DNA from: Plenodomus lindquistii
Lineage: Eukaryota; Ascomycota; Dothideomycetes; Pleosporales; Leptosphaeriaceae
DNA: 64,000 nt
Assembly (NCBI GenBank): GCA_025504975.1
Contig: JANUWI010000005.1
Span: forward strand, 1,612,001-1,676,000
Direction of reading: 5' to 3'
This document shows, piece by piece, positions 20,491-29,551 of this stretch. The position numbers and the translations under genes are program-made. The notes beneath the pieces are model-generated. The model was not told where the DNA came from and ran no database searches. It saw only the letters and a list, made by a program, of their open reading frames with translations. Numbering within the stretch: the first letter of the stretch is position 1; every line of letters starts with the position of its first letter.

Positions 20491-22860
20491 TCAGAACCAC
20501 TTCCTCTGCTCAAGCTTGACCCACCACCTTCCCTTCTCTCCTTCTTCGCGGGGTCCAACAAACTCCAGAACCTGATCCGTACTCCCAATCCGCAAGTCCA
20601 GATCAAAAATGTCACTAGCATTCCTTGATTCCGTCTTCGCCCCAAGGCAGAAGCTTGCCCTGACTCTCACGCCACCGGGTCGCTCCTTGGCCACAGGACT
20701 CAAGTATGGACCGATGTCGCGGGCAACACGGTACGCTAGCGCCGAGGGTGAGAATTGCGTCTTGAGTGCCACAGCCCAGCGATTAAATTGTTGCGCACGG
20801 GGCGCCACTCGTGGATTGTTGAAGTTGGGGAATTGTGCTGGGTCGACAGGATGATCGCGCGATGGGGATGCGGGTGGAGTCACAATAGTGAGTGCGGTAG
20901 AAGATGACGATCGAGTGTCGAGCCAGGATTGTATGATTTCAGAGTCGCGGGAAGAATCTTCAAACCATGTTACTAGCCACAGTGATATGACGAGCTGCTT
21001 GAGATTGTCGTAATGGCGAAGACCGTTGAGCAGAGGACCGGTGATGGGGGTTTGGAGGGACAGGATGGGGCAGCCTGTGTAGCCGCAGATCTTCAGTTCC
21101 TCGATTGTACTGGCATGATGTAAGGCGACCGTTTGGATCAGGGGTGGTTGAGCGGGCCAGCCATAGTTGGGTTCGAAAACAAACGTGGGGGGCAGGGCGA
21201 TGCCATGTTTGTATGATGCCAGGATTCCTGCTAGGTCCTCCTCTTCCAGTGCATAGTCCACATCAGCGCCCTGTGGTGCCTGCTGACCCCAAGTATTTCC
21301 TGCTGGGAATGAAACACCAATCATTACGACCTTTTTCAGTGGACACCAATGTAAGGCTCGAAGAATCTCGCGCTTCTCGTCTCTAGGAACGCCACCTTCG
21401 AGTTTGATTGTCTCAACCCTGCGCAAGTGAGGAGCAAATTCAGCAATGAACCTTCGCCGTCGCATGCGGGCGTGTAACTCATCAGTACTCGTGCTCTCGT
21501 CCGTCCATGGCTCCCCTTGCCCTCCATATTGTGTGTCGACGCGAAGATCAGTCAGAATCATAGCAAGGTGCGCCACGAGCTTCCGTGAGCGACTTTGTAC
21601 TTCAAGAGTGGGTTTTACGTGACTATAGAAGCGGTCCAAAGGCCAGGCCAGGCACTGGAGCTTGGGATGAGCTTCCATAAACTCGAGCATGGTGTCCTCG
21701 AGTAGAAAGACATGAGGGGGAAGCTCAGTGTGTGGCAGCACTGCATTTCGAAGTTGGAAAGCTCGCAAATGAGGAAACCTTGTTATTTTCAACGAGTCCA
21801 AGATGGACATACAATGGGCAAGACCATCGTCTTCTCTACGACGCCAGAGTAGCCAGTCGAGGTTCAAGCTGGTCAGAGTGTGGCTCGAGCTAGTAGTGAG
21901 CCAACGGACTGGGTCGACGGCTGCTGTCCACGGTTCTGAGGCTGGGATGCGAGCACGATTTGCCTGTACAAACGCCGAGACGTCCGACAGCTCCTCCCAT
22001 ATAGCATTGTCCCAAGCGTCACTACGGCTCTTGAGCTCCTGGGCGTTGTTTTGTGGCGCGGTCATGCCCTCGTCCGATACTTGGACCGTGGTTGCAATCC
22101 AGCCGCCGGCGCCATTGTGAAGCGGGTGGTACTTGCCGCCTCGGGCAAGCTTGAACTCGAGGTGCCTCATGCCCCGGGTCGCTGCTGCATGGGCAGGTTC
22201 GCTGACAAGGCGGCGCATGCGAATCGCCTCGAGCCCCGAGCCGTGGCCGGGGGCGAGGAAGCGTGCGGGATCCACCGTCAGACAGCAGCTCTCGAGCCAG
22301 AGCCTGCGTAGAGGCACGCGGCGTGGGCGGGCATGGTGGAGCAGGCCTGCAACGAGGGCGTTGGCCAGGTGCCAGTGGCCGTAGACGATGCGCAGGGTGT
22401 GGACGTTGACCAGGTTGGGGAGGGCGAGGCTGAGCAGCTGGTGCAGGCGGACATCGTGCGACAGGTGGTCGGCGTCAAAGTGCATGCGCGGGAGCTCGGT
22501 GAAGATGTTGGGCGTGGCCAGATGGCAGCGGTGGGTAAGGACCTGCACCTTGGAGGCCAGCGCTGGGTTGGCGGCCAGTATGTGCAGTTTCTTCGCAATG
22601 GGATAGTCGTTGTGCTCGTCGGACTCGCCACGGCCGCGATCGCCCCATGACTGCACCGTCGCGTCGTTGACGTGCAGCTTCCACTGGTCCACCAGGCACA
22701 CACTGCGCCAAAGCCTCTCAGTCGCATGATTGCTGAGCGTGTGCGACACGAGGGCCACGTCCTTGAGCGTGGCCGTGGGCAGCTGGGCGACGATGAGCTG
22801 GATCAGCTCGCTGGGCAGTTGCTCGAGACGGACGGCGTCAGCAGCCTCATCAGCGGGCAT
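20491..22860 (-). CDS. F-box domain protein (789 aa)
   Basis: Single-exon gene. I choose ATG 22860 (MPADEAADAVRLEQLPSELI) because the F-box begins within 20 residues: LEQLPSELIQLIVAQLP, then DVALVSHTLSNHATERLWRS. The longer frame to 22989 adds an unconvincing N-terminus. After the F-box come irregular leucine-rich stretches (HQLLSLALPNLVNVHTLRIV, LRRLWLESCCL, HLRAFQLRNAVL, STIEELKICGY) that may form a degenerate LRR-type solenoid. The C-terminal 120 residues (FNRWAVALKTQFSP...RWWVKLEQRKWF) are compact and may be a separate fold. Likely an SCF ubiquitin-ligase substrate adaptor, by family logic. The target is unknown. GC content is high in the 5' half. Confidence 0.82.
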   Translation of the reverse strand: MPADEAADAVRLEQLPSELIQLIVAQLPTATLKDVALVSHTLSNHATERLWRSVCLVDQWKLHVNDATVQSWGDRGRGESDEHNDYPIAKKLHILAANPALASKVQVLTHRCHLATPNIFTELPRMHFDADHLSHDVRLHQLLSLALPNLVNVHTLRIVYGHWHLANALVAGLLHHARPRRVPLRRLWLESCCLTVDPARFLAPGHGSGLEAIRMRRLVSEPAHAAATRGMRHLEFKLARGGKYHPLHNGAGGWIATTVQVSDEGMTAPQNNAQELKSRSDAWDNAIWEELSDVSAFVQANRARIPASEPWTAAVDPVRWLTTSSSHTLTSLNLDWLLWRRREDDGLAHCMSILDSLKITRFPHLRAFQLRNAVLPHTELPPHVFLLEDTMLEFMEAHPKLQCLAWPLDRFYSHVKPTLEVQSRSRKLVAHLAMILTDLRVDTQYGGQGEPWTDESTSTDELHARMRRRRFIAEFAPHLRRVETIKLEGGVPRDEKREILRALHWCPLKKVVMIGVSFPAGNTWGQQAPQGADVDYALEEEDLAGILASYKHGIALPPTFVFEPNYGWPAQPPLIQTVALHHASTIEELKICGYTGCPILSLQTPITGPLLNGLRHYDNLKQLVISLWLVTWFEDSSRDSEIIQSWLDTRSSSSTALTIVTPPASPSRDHPVDPAQFPNFNNPRVAPRAQQFNRWAVALKTQFSPSALAYRVARDIGPYLSPVAKERPGGVRVRASFCLGAKTESRNASDIFDLDLRIGSTDQVLEFVGPREEGEKGRWWVKLEQRKWF

Positions 22861-23303
22861 GACACCAAAGGGCGACTCAGTCACTCTTGCTGCTACTCTT
22901 GTTCCTACTCTTGCTCTTACCCAGCTCGAGGTATGCAGCGCGCACGTGCAAGCAACAACAAAGACGCTGAGGTCAGGTCGAGTGGACAAAGTATGGAGGG
23001 GCCGTCGGTCGAGATCTCCCCATCAAAACTCGGACAGACCCATTTGTACAGCGTGTAGCATGCCATCAAGACTCCTACCGTATGGACGGTACCTGTTCAA
23101 TCGGCTGCTCCGGCCCGACTGCACCGCACTGTTACCTCGACTGATCATGCGCGTTGCCCCCCATGACATCCATCTGCGACCAAATCATCACCAGTCTCTC
23201 GTCGCTGCCATGTCTTGCTTCATCCAACCATGCCAGCCAATATCGAATCCACGCGTCGCATTCGCCTCGCTCTTGTCCATCTCCCTTCACTTTTCTCACT
23301 GAC
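22861..23303. promoter_or_regulatory. Divergent intergenic region, F-box gene / membrane protein gene
   Basis: 443 bp between opposite starts. It includes a pyrimidine-rich stretch (CTTGCTGCTACTCTTGTTCC region, 22880-22920) just upstream of the F-box ATG. No gene is supported here. Confidence 0.4.
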
Positions 23304-24509
23304 ATGAGCGATACAGCATGTCTTGAGGCGCCTGTTGCAGCCCATGACCTTGATACACATCGTTCCCTGCCCAACACCGCCGTCTATGCTGCCCTCGCCC
23401 TCGTCACTGCACCTTATCGGCGAGCCTTTCAGTTATACACTTGGCAACCACTGCAGGAAATAGCTGCAGCGGGGGCTGATCCCGACTTGTTGATCCCCTT
23501 GGTCAGAGAGTGGAAAGCCGACAAGTACGCTGAGCTGCAATCCGTTCAGGTCGCTGTGAGTTCCGTCTCCGAGTCCTGTCACCTGGCGTTTTATTACCGT
23601 GTCTAGATACTTGGACGCTGAGACGATGTACTGACAGTATCCAAGGCAACCTTCTGCGGCGGCGCTGTCTTCTCCAGTCTCCCACTATCACGGACTGCCC
23701 ACGCTGTGTGGGCTGCTGACGCTTCATGGATGGCCGCACTCATCTGTGCCATATCTGCCATCATTACAGGAATCCAGACTAAGAGTGTTCTTGACGACCT
23801 CCCTTCAGGACAGCAGCTGGAATCTCCACTCTCGCTTCCAGACATAGAGTTGCAACGCATGCGGCGCACAATCTTGCAATATAAGAAGACACCAGGCGCC
23901 AAGCATCTTATCATGATGTTCATTTGGCAGTGAGCCGCCCTACTTGGAAATGGTTTGGACGCAAGATGAGCTAACACAAGGTGACAGGTTTCCATCTATG
24001 ACTATGGCCTATGCCTGGTGCTGTTATCTCGGCGGATTGACTATTTATGTTTGTACGCCTTTCCTACAAAGTCTACCATGGCAGGATCGACATAAGGTAT
24101 GTGCGTCACTTGTCAGACTACACATTTGCTCAGGGTGCATTAGACAGCCATTACCTATCTAGTTGTAGGATCTGTGTGCCTCGCTACGTACCTACTTTCG
24201 ACCATCTTCGTCTACATGAGTGAGAGGGACTTCGATCGTAACTACGCCAGCATACGCACCAATTCACGCTATACGACCTCCGAGGTTAGTATCGGTCAAG
24301 TCGCGCGCAGTGCTGATGCGCAGTCAACAACTTCTAAGAGTGCGCCTCGAGGTACTCTGAGGAGGGAGATAAGTAGCGTTGCAGAATCTGATGATTTCAT
24401 ACACACGACTCGTGCTCCAAGTCTTATTGGGTTTCGACCTGACGAGCGAAGTATGAGGCATACTGTGGGATCTGCGGGTAGAAGATCCGGACGCCAGTTG
24501 TTATTCTGA
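23304..24509 (+). CDS. Uncharacterised fungal membrane protein (336 aa)
   Basis: Four exons read through in one frame: 23304-23555, 23646-23929, 23988-24096, 24144-24509. Introns are 90, 58 and 47 nt with GTGAGT, GTGAGC and GTATGT donors. The N-terminus (MSDTACLEAPVAAHD) is soluble. The section PLVREWKADKYAELQSVQVA leads into hydrophobic segments: GGAVFSSLPL, WMAALICAISAIITG, AYAWCCYLGGLTIYV and AITYLVVGSVCLATYLLSTI. This gives three to four membrane helices. The C-terminal tail after FVYMSERDFDRNY is Ser/Thr/Arg-rich and cytosol-like (DDFIHTTRAPSLIGF). I do not recognise a named family and no transport or enzyme motif is visible. It is probably an integral membrane protein of the plasma or endomembranes. 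Exon structure is well supported by frame continuity. Confidence 0.78.
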
Positions 24510-25268
24510 TAGCTCTTTAAATTATACATGCAGCCTGCATGAAGACCACATACATCGACACTCGAACAGAAATCAGCAATACACTAATACCTATTTGCCA
24601 GATTTAGCATTCCGTTATCTATATGCGCTCCAACGCCGTAGCTTATCACTAGCAGCACAGCAAGTAGATGGGCACCAAGCCAAGATCATTCTGTACGCGA
24701 AATGTGCTCCTGAAATATTCTCCAACAGCACACCTGTCCAACTACTCCCCTTTTCAATGGGTCATTATGCACAGTTGCACCTCAATCTATCACTCACCTA
24801 TCACAGCCGCTGTAATCCCTGCATGACAACCGCCACACCCGACCGGCATCAGGGACATGACCATCTGCTAGCCAATCGACTTTGCTATAAATGCACGACC
24901 GCGTATCCAAGGCATACGATATGCTGGCGCAAACACATGCATCTGCTGAATGGATTTACCCATCTCCGGCCAACGCACTCAATACTGGGCCACACTCCGG
25001 GATGGGAAACGAATGAGGGGGTGTAAACAGGTGCTGAAGGACTGAATGCGACTACACGCGATGCGCGTGTGACAAGCATGGAGGAGATAGGGTGAAAAGT
25101 CTCTGTCGATGTAGATCTTGTGGGCCATCTAGTGGTTCAGTAGCTGAGATTGATCGCCGCTATAGAATGAATATGGTTTGGGGTGATAGCCTTGAAATAT
25201 GTGGTCAGAGAATTCAATGAGCGCTCTGTTCTGAAGGCCCCAATCTTTTGGGTTCCAGTTGCTTTGAT
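24510..25268. other. Intergenic region (promoter of VPS62-type gene)
   Basis: 759 bp. A TATA-like CTATAAATG lies near 24886-24894. No coding feature is supported; the 143-codon frame at 24595-25026 has no motif. Confidence 0.45.
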
Positions 25269-26516
25269 ATGATGCACCTCATGCGGAAGGTATACGCTTC
25301 ACTCTCTTTTGTGAGCCTAGGGAGTTGCGTACCCTTCACAATTCAGAGTCGGCAAGCGCTGAGTGAAGTCCCAGAGTATGTGTTGAAATACGGTGCGTCC
25401 CCTTCCTTCTCAAATGGCAACCTTTACATGCCATGGCAGGTGAGTTTATCAGGGCATAGCTCACAGCGTGTATCCAACCTCTTCCTTGAGCCTCTATCAC
25501 GCCGCTATCATCTGATCGTCCGCACAGCACCACTCATCTACCTACACTCCACCGAGCAGTACTTCCCAACCGATATCACCACCTTCCTGAACCACACTAC
25601 TCCACGTGTGGCTTTTGATGAAGTTTTTGGTCCCTCGAAACCCCTCAGCCCATCGAATGTGAACCATATGGGTGCAGATGTTTGCCTGACTTCCAACGAC
25701 GACATCACCAAAAGTCCTCGGTGGATCGAGGGGACCAAACCTGATCGCAATGGGCGTACAGATGATGCTATATCAGCAGCTGTCATCGTCAACAACAAGG
25801 GCAACGGCAAGGTAGATGCATTCTACATGTATTTCTATGCGTACAATTACGGCGGCGAGGTTCTCGGCCTCTCAGAATTGAATTTCGGTGCGTACCCTCC
25901 ACAAATCCACCTCTGGTTCAAGCATTCATCGTAGTCCTCAGGTAATCACGTAGGAGACTGGGAACACACCATGGTCCGCTTCTCCGACGGGCAGCCCCAA
26001 GCAATATGGTACTCGCAACACGCCAACGGGCAAGCCTTTACCTACTCCACTGTGACCAAACACACAGATGGTCTTCGACCTTTAGCATACTCTGCGAGAG
26101 GAAGTCACGCCAATTACGCCATGCCTGGGACACACGACCACACGCTGCCCAATTTCAACCTCCCTAGCGGTGTACTTGAAGATCACGCGAATAAAGGCGT
26201 GTTATGGGACCCCTTGTTGTCCGCTTGGTTCTACAAGTTTGATGCTGGGGCCGGCGGCTTCACGGCGTTTGGTGAAGGCATACCGACGGAGTGGTTAGAT
26301 TTCAAGGGGCGGTGGGGTGATGAGCAGTATCCTGACAGTGATGAGAGGCAGTTGGTGCTATTTGGGCAAGCCAAATTTGTTGGTGGGCCGACAGGCCCGA
26401 CGGATAAGCAACTGAATAGGAAGCGTATTTGTCCGGATAATGGGTTGGTGTGTATTGTAAGGCGGAGATTAGTTCCAAGGATGGTAAAGGATGAGATGGA
26501 ATTTGTGAAGCAGTAA
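25269..26516 (+). CDS. VPS62: VPS62-family secreted/vacuolar protein (DUF946-type)
   Basis: Exons 25269-25392, 25528-25887, 25942-26516; introns 135 and 54 nt (GTGCGT donors); 352 residues. The first 30 residues contain a signal-peptide-like segment (KVYASLSFVSLGSCV). The body follows the family pattern: PEYVLKYAPLIYLHSTEQYF, DDITKSPRWIEG, AAVIVNNKGNGKVDAFYMYF, YAYNYGG, then, across intron 2, NFGNHVGDWEHTMVRF, AIWYSQHANGQAFTY, YSARGSHANYA, GTHDH, and WDPLLSAWFY. In yeast Vps62 is linked to cytosol-to-vacuole protein traffic; its biochemistry is unclear. There are two near-adjacent ATGs (25269/25272) and one at 25281; all keep the leader. Alternative: a secreted member of the same fold. Confidence 0.88.
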
Positions 26517-27018
26517 GTAGGGCGCTGTCCTCTGTTATATTCCTGGCAGAGGCTTGCAGTCTTGTGTTTGACGTGACTGGTATTCGTCTTTGTATGTTTG
26601 GTTCGAACCGCATGCTCCCCTGCCGCGATGTCGTGCTCATTGACTTGTTCATCTAATTGCGGTTGTGTCCCGATTCGTGCTACTGTTGCCAGCTTGGAGA
26701 TGACTGTTCATGTATTAGTCCATCACCGCGTCTTGCACCACATTCTGGTCCAAGTTTTGGCTTCATTGATGCTTTGATTCGTGACAGAACATGATGAAAT
26801 TTTTCCTTTAATCATGCCTCCAGAGCTATACGCTCAGACGGTAGAGACCACCCTCATTCATCATGTAGGATAGCAAGCAACCGGGAGGGGGATGACAAAA
26901 CGCCCCGTGCCGAGCAATACCATTTGCCTGTAGAATTCCGCTTTCCGATCATGCACCTGTCCGACCAGCCTCCACGATGCCGCTAGAACTTCGATTCATC
27001 TGTCCTCCGGGTCGTTGT
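26517..27018. other. Convergent intergenic region
   Basis: 502 bp between the VPS62-type stop and the eL37 stop. 3' UTR sequence only; no gene or structured RNA recognised. Confidence 0.5.
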
Positions 27019-27545
27019 TTACGAGGTCTTGACGGTGGGGCCCTTGGCACCCGCGGGTGCGCCAGTTCGGAATCCGTTGCTGAACTTGCGGTTGACGGTC
27101 TTGAGGTACCTCATGCGTCCGGTACCAGTGGTCTTCCTTCGCTTGGCCTTCTCGCCCCAGTTGACTGCATCATGTTAACCAACGGCGCTGGGCTGGAGAG
27201 GGCAGTTGTGTCGCCAGGGGACGTACACTTGCGGGTCTTAGCAGCAGGGTAGCCGCATGAGGAGCACGTGTGCTTCTGGATGTGGAGAGACCGACGACCT
27301 GTACGCGTCCAGTCAGCCCAAGTTCCTTCTTGTTCGCCGTCTGGTTTCTCCATCGCAAAGCGCGGGCTGCTTCGCCCGCCCATTCGAGTCCAGGCCTAGG
27401 GTTCGAAGAGGTGTACGTACCGCAACGCCTGCAGAGCGTGTGCGTCTTGTTGTGGCGCTTTCCGAAACTGGAGGTACCCTTCGCTGGAGGATTGTTAGTA
27501 TTGAGGTTCGGCTTGGGGGAGCGGTAGGGCGCGCGGCGTACTCAT
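27019..27545 (-). CDS. RPL37: 60S ribosomal protein eL37
   Basis: Zinc-binding protein of the large cytosolic ribosomal subunit. Four coding exons: 27545-27542 (only ATGA), 27483-27421, 27298-27227, 27164-27019; 94 residues, the standard length. The spliced protein begins MTKGTSSFGKRHNKTHTLCR. It carries the CxxC pairs RRCG and CSSCG of the zinc finger, the invariant GRRSLHIQKHTCSSCGYPAA, and the basic tail GEKAKRRKTTGTGRMRYLK. The introns are 58, 122 and 62 nt; the first has a perfect TACTAAC branch point. The 4-base first coding exon explains why no open frame covers the start. An extra 5' UTR intron is likely (see 27558-27617). Very firm call. Confidence 0.97.
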
Positions 27546-28042
27546 CGTGGATAGTCGCTAGACGCAGTCAAAGTTAGCATCCAGTATCGTCATCGCCAGT
27601 GTTGAGCAGCAACATACCTCGTGACGCTGTTGTTAGTATCGAGGGTGGTGAGGTCGCGGAGTTTGTCGATTATCAAGTGCGTTGCCAGCCGCACCAAGCG
27701 AGAAATTCGAATGTGGGTGTGCCTAACCCAAACTAGTAACGCTAGTGGCTGCTTCATGCTTCCTGAGTTCCCCCCTCCCGGCCAACACCAGACTGTGCAG
27801 CACCAACCACCGGCGAACGTCAATTATGAGCGGAATGTTGGGCTTGTGCACTACAGTGCTCAGAATCAATTGCGATGCTGTGAAGAGAGAAGCGGTCTTG
27901 CTCCTTGTCGCGCCTTGGACGCCATTGTTTCTCCTTCCTTCCTTGCGCTTTTGACTGCACGTGGGCAAGCCGTCACGGACTGTTCCCATGGTGCCACTCT
28001 ACTGCTTATTGTCTCGCCATACATTCACATAGGCACCTACCT
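27546..28042. promoter_or_regulatory. eL37 promoter and 5' UTR; ELP6 3' end
   Basis: 497 bp. Nearest to eL37 is a probable 5' UTR intron. Immediately upstream (27621-27645) another branch-plus-acceptor motif (GATACTAACAACAG on the minus strand) hints at a second leader intron, but its donor was not identified. The remainder holds no supported gene. Confidence 0.4.
27558..27617 (-). other. Probable 5' UTR intron of the eL37 gene
   Basis: On the minus strand: donor GTATGT at 27617, branch point GCTAAC around 27578-27573, acceptor TCTAG ending at 27558, 12 bp before the ATG. At 60 nt it matches other introns here. Leader introns are common in ribosomal protein genes. Not proven without transcripts. 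Confidence 0.5.
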
Positions 28043-29080
28043 CTAGCCTTCCCCACCAGCGCCTCTCTCAAAGACCCTCACACTCCCATCTCCCTTGACC
28101 TGGTACAAAAACTCGCTCCCTTTGCCCGCCTCTTCCCCATCCATGCCAACATCAAGACCCAGATTCAGCCACCCCACTCTCTGCTCCGTAACCCTCAAGA
28201 CCCCACTCACATCCCTTGCAACACCCGTATCCAACACTCTCACCCCCACGACTCTACTACTCATGTGCGCAAGTTTGACCAGCATGTTGTGGTGCTGGAG
28301 CTCGAGGGGCTGCGGTGGCATGCTGAGGCTCAGCAGCGGCGTGTCGGCTTGTATGTGTGTGATGATGTGGGAGACGGTGGGAAAGGTGTGTAGGGTTAGG
28401 ACGAAGGACGCCATGGCCGAGTGTGTGACGGCAGGGCTCATGGCGAGGAAGAGGTCGGGGTTGTCTATTACGACGAGGGTTTTGCGCCGAGTTGGCGATG
28501 GTGGAGAGGCGGATGCGAGGCCGGAGATGGCGGCTGTGATTGTAGTTTGGAGGTGAGCGAGGTCGAGGGCTCGGAGGGTGTGGAGGCCCAGTGTAGGCTC
28601 GCTCGGATCCGCTGTATTGCTGACGGGTGCGGCGGGCATGCGAGGCCCTCGTGCAGGTATCGTCGTCGTGGCTGGCGGTCGCCTTGCTGGCAGCCCCGAC
28701 GGTTCTCGCGCTGATGGCACACTGGGCCCAACCTCGTCTGTGGCAGGCGCAATACACAGTCCAGACAGCCCGTCCACAAACGCGAATCGGCCCTCCCGCC
28801 TCGCCCTCTCCAGATCCAGCCCTGCGCCTTTGCGCGCCTCGTGTTTCCAAAACTCGTATTCCCGCATCCAAGACACAAGCACGACGTTGTGGCCCTCGTC
28901 CTCAGGCCCGCCGTCGGCCGCCGTCGAAGCATTCGAAGCATTCAGCGCATCGCAGACATGTCGCACAAGCAGCCAATTGACCGTGGCGCCGAGGGTACTG
29001 GTGACGAGGACAAGGGCGTCGTCGCGCGGGAGGTGGACGCACGACTGCAGCAGAGGGGGTATGCGCGTCGAGGGTGGCAT
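28043..29080 (-). CDS. ELP6: Elongator complex subunit Elp6
   Basis: Single exon, 345 residues. Elp6 forms the Elp4-5-6 ring of Elongator, needed for wobble-uridine tRNA modification. It has a RecA-like fold without a Walker A motif. The start MPPSTRIPPLLQSCVHLPRD is an ATG at 29080. Recognisable parts: DDALVLVTSTLGATVNWLLV, VVLVSWMREYEFWKHEARK, GLDLERARREGRFAFVDGL, KTLVVIDNPDLFLAM, HIITHIQADTPLL, LAHMSSRVVGVRVLDTG, and the C-terminal SEFLYQVKGDGSVRVFERG. A Pro/Ala-rich disordered insert (residues 115-165) makes it longer than yeast Elp6. No introns needed. Long frames on the opposite strand (28578-29483) are GC-driven shadows. Confidence 0.9.
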   Translation of the reverse strand: MPPSTRIPPLLQSCVHLPRDDALVLVTSTLGATVNWLLVRHVCDALNASNASTAADGGPEDEGHNVVLVSWMREYEFWKHEARKGAGLDLERARREGRFAFVDGLSGLCIAPATDEVGPSVPSAREPSGLPARRPPATTTIPARGPRMPAAPVSNTADPSEPTLGLHTLRALDLAHLQTTITAAISGLASASPPSPTRRKTLVVIDNPDLFLAMSPAVTHSAMASFVLTLHTFPTVSHIITHIQADTPLLSLSMPPQPLELQHHNMLVKLAHMSSRVVGVRVLDTGVARDVSGVLRVTEQRVGWLNLGLDVGMDGEEAGKGSEFLYQVKGDGSVRVFERGAGGEG

Positions 29081-29551
29081 TGCTGTCGTTAGGCTTACCG
29101 GTAGCAGTGGTGGCAGTGCTGCGCTGCGTTATCGATCGATAGTCGACTGTACTGTACTGTACTGTACTGCAATTGTCCACACTATCAACTTGGTCACTTT
29201 TCTTCACGTCAACTGCACTCGTCATCACGCTTTCTGCTTTTTCCCAGATGGTTTTATAATTTTCTATTTTTTTTTTGGTCGTTTCTGCCTTTTCTTCCCA
29301 TGGACGCCGCTGATACCCCGCCACCTAGCACATGACCCTTCCCACCCCACCTCACACATCAAGGACCATTTCTCGTGCACACAAGACAAGCTGCCAGGGT
29401 CCAGTCCACCGCCGACGACTCGTATCGACGCTGCATATCTCATGGGTCATCCATCTTCGCGGCGCCCAATATTCCTTGCTTAAATCCCGCCAGTCTTTCC
29501 CGCCACCTCACTACCTATCGTACAAGTCACAACCTGCTCTGCTCCTTACCG
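29081..29551. other. Intergenic region with ACTGT microsatellite
   Basis: 471 bp between the ELP6 start and the RdRP stop. At 29146-29169 there is a pentanucleotide array, ACTGT repeated four times plus ACTGC, preceded by an ATCGATCGAT run. A pyrimidine/T-rich tract is at 29240-29290. No gene. Confidence 0.55.

Noticed and set aside
28578..29483. 301-codon plus-strand frame opposite ELP6
   Set aside because: Antisense shadow in GC-rich DNA running into a T-rich promoter; ELP6 is firmly identified.
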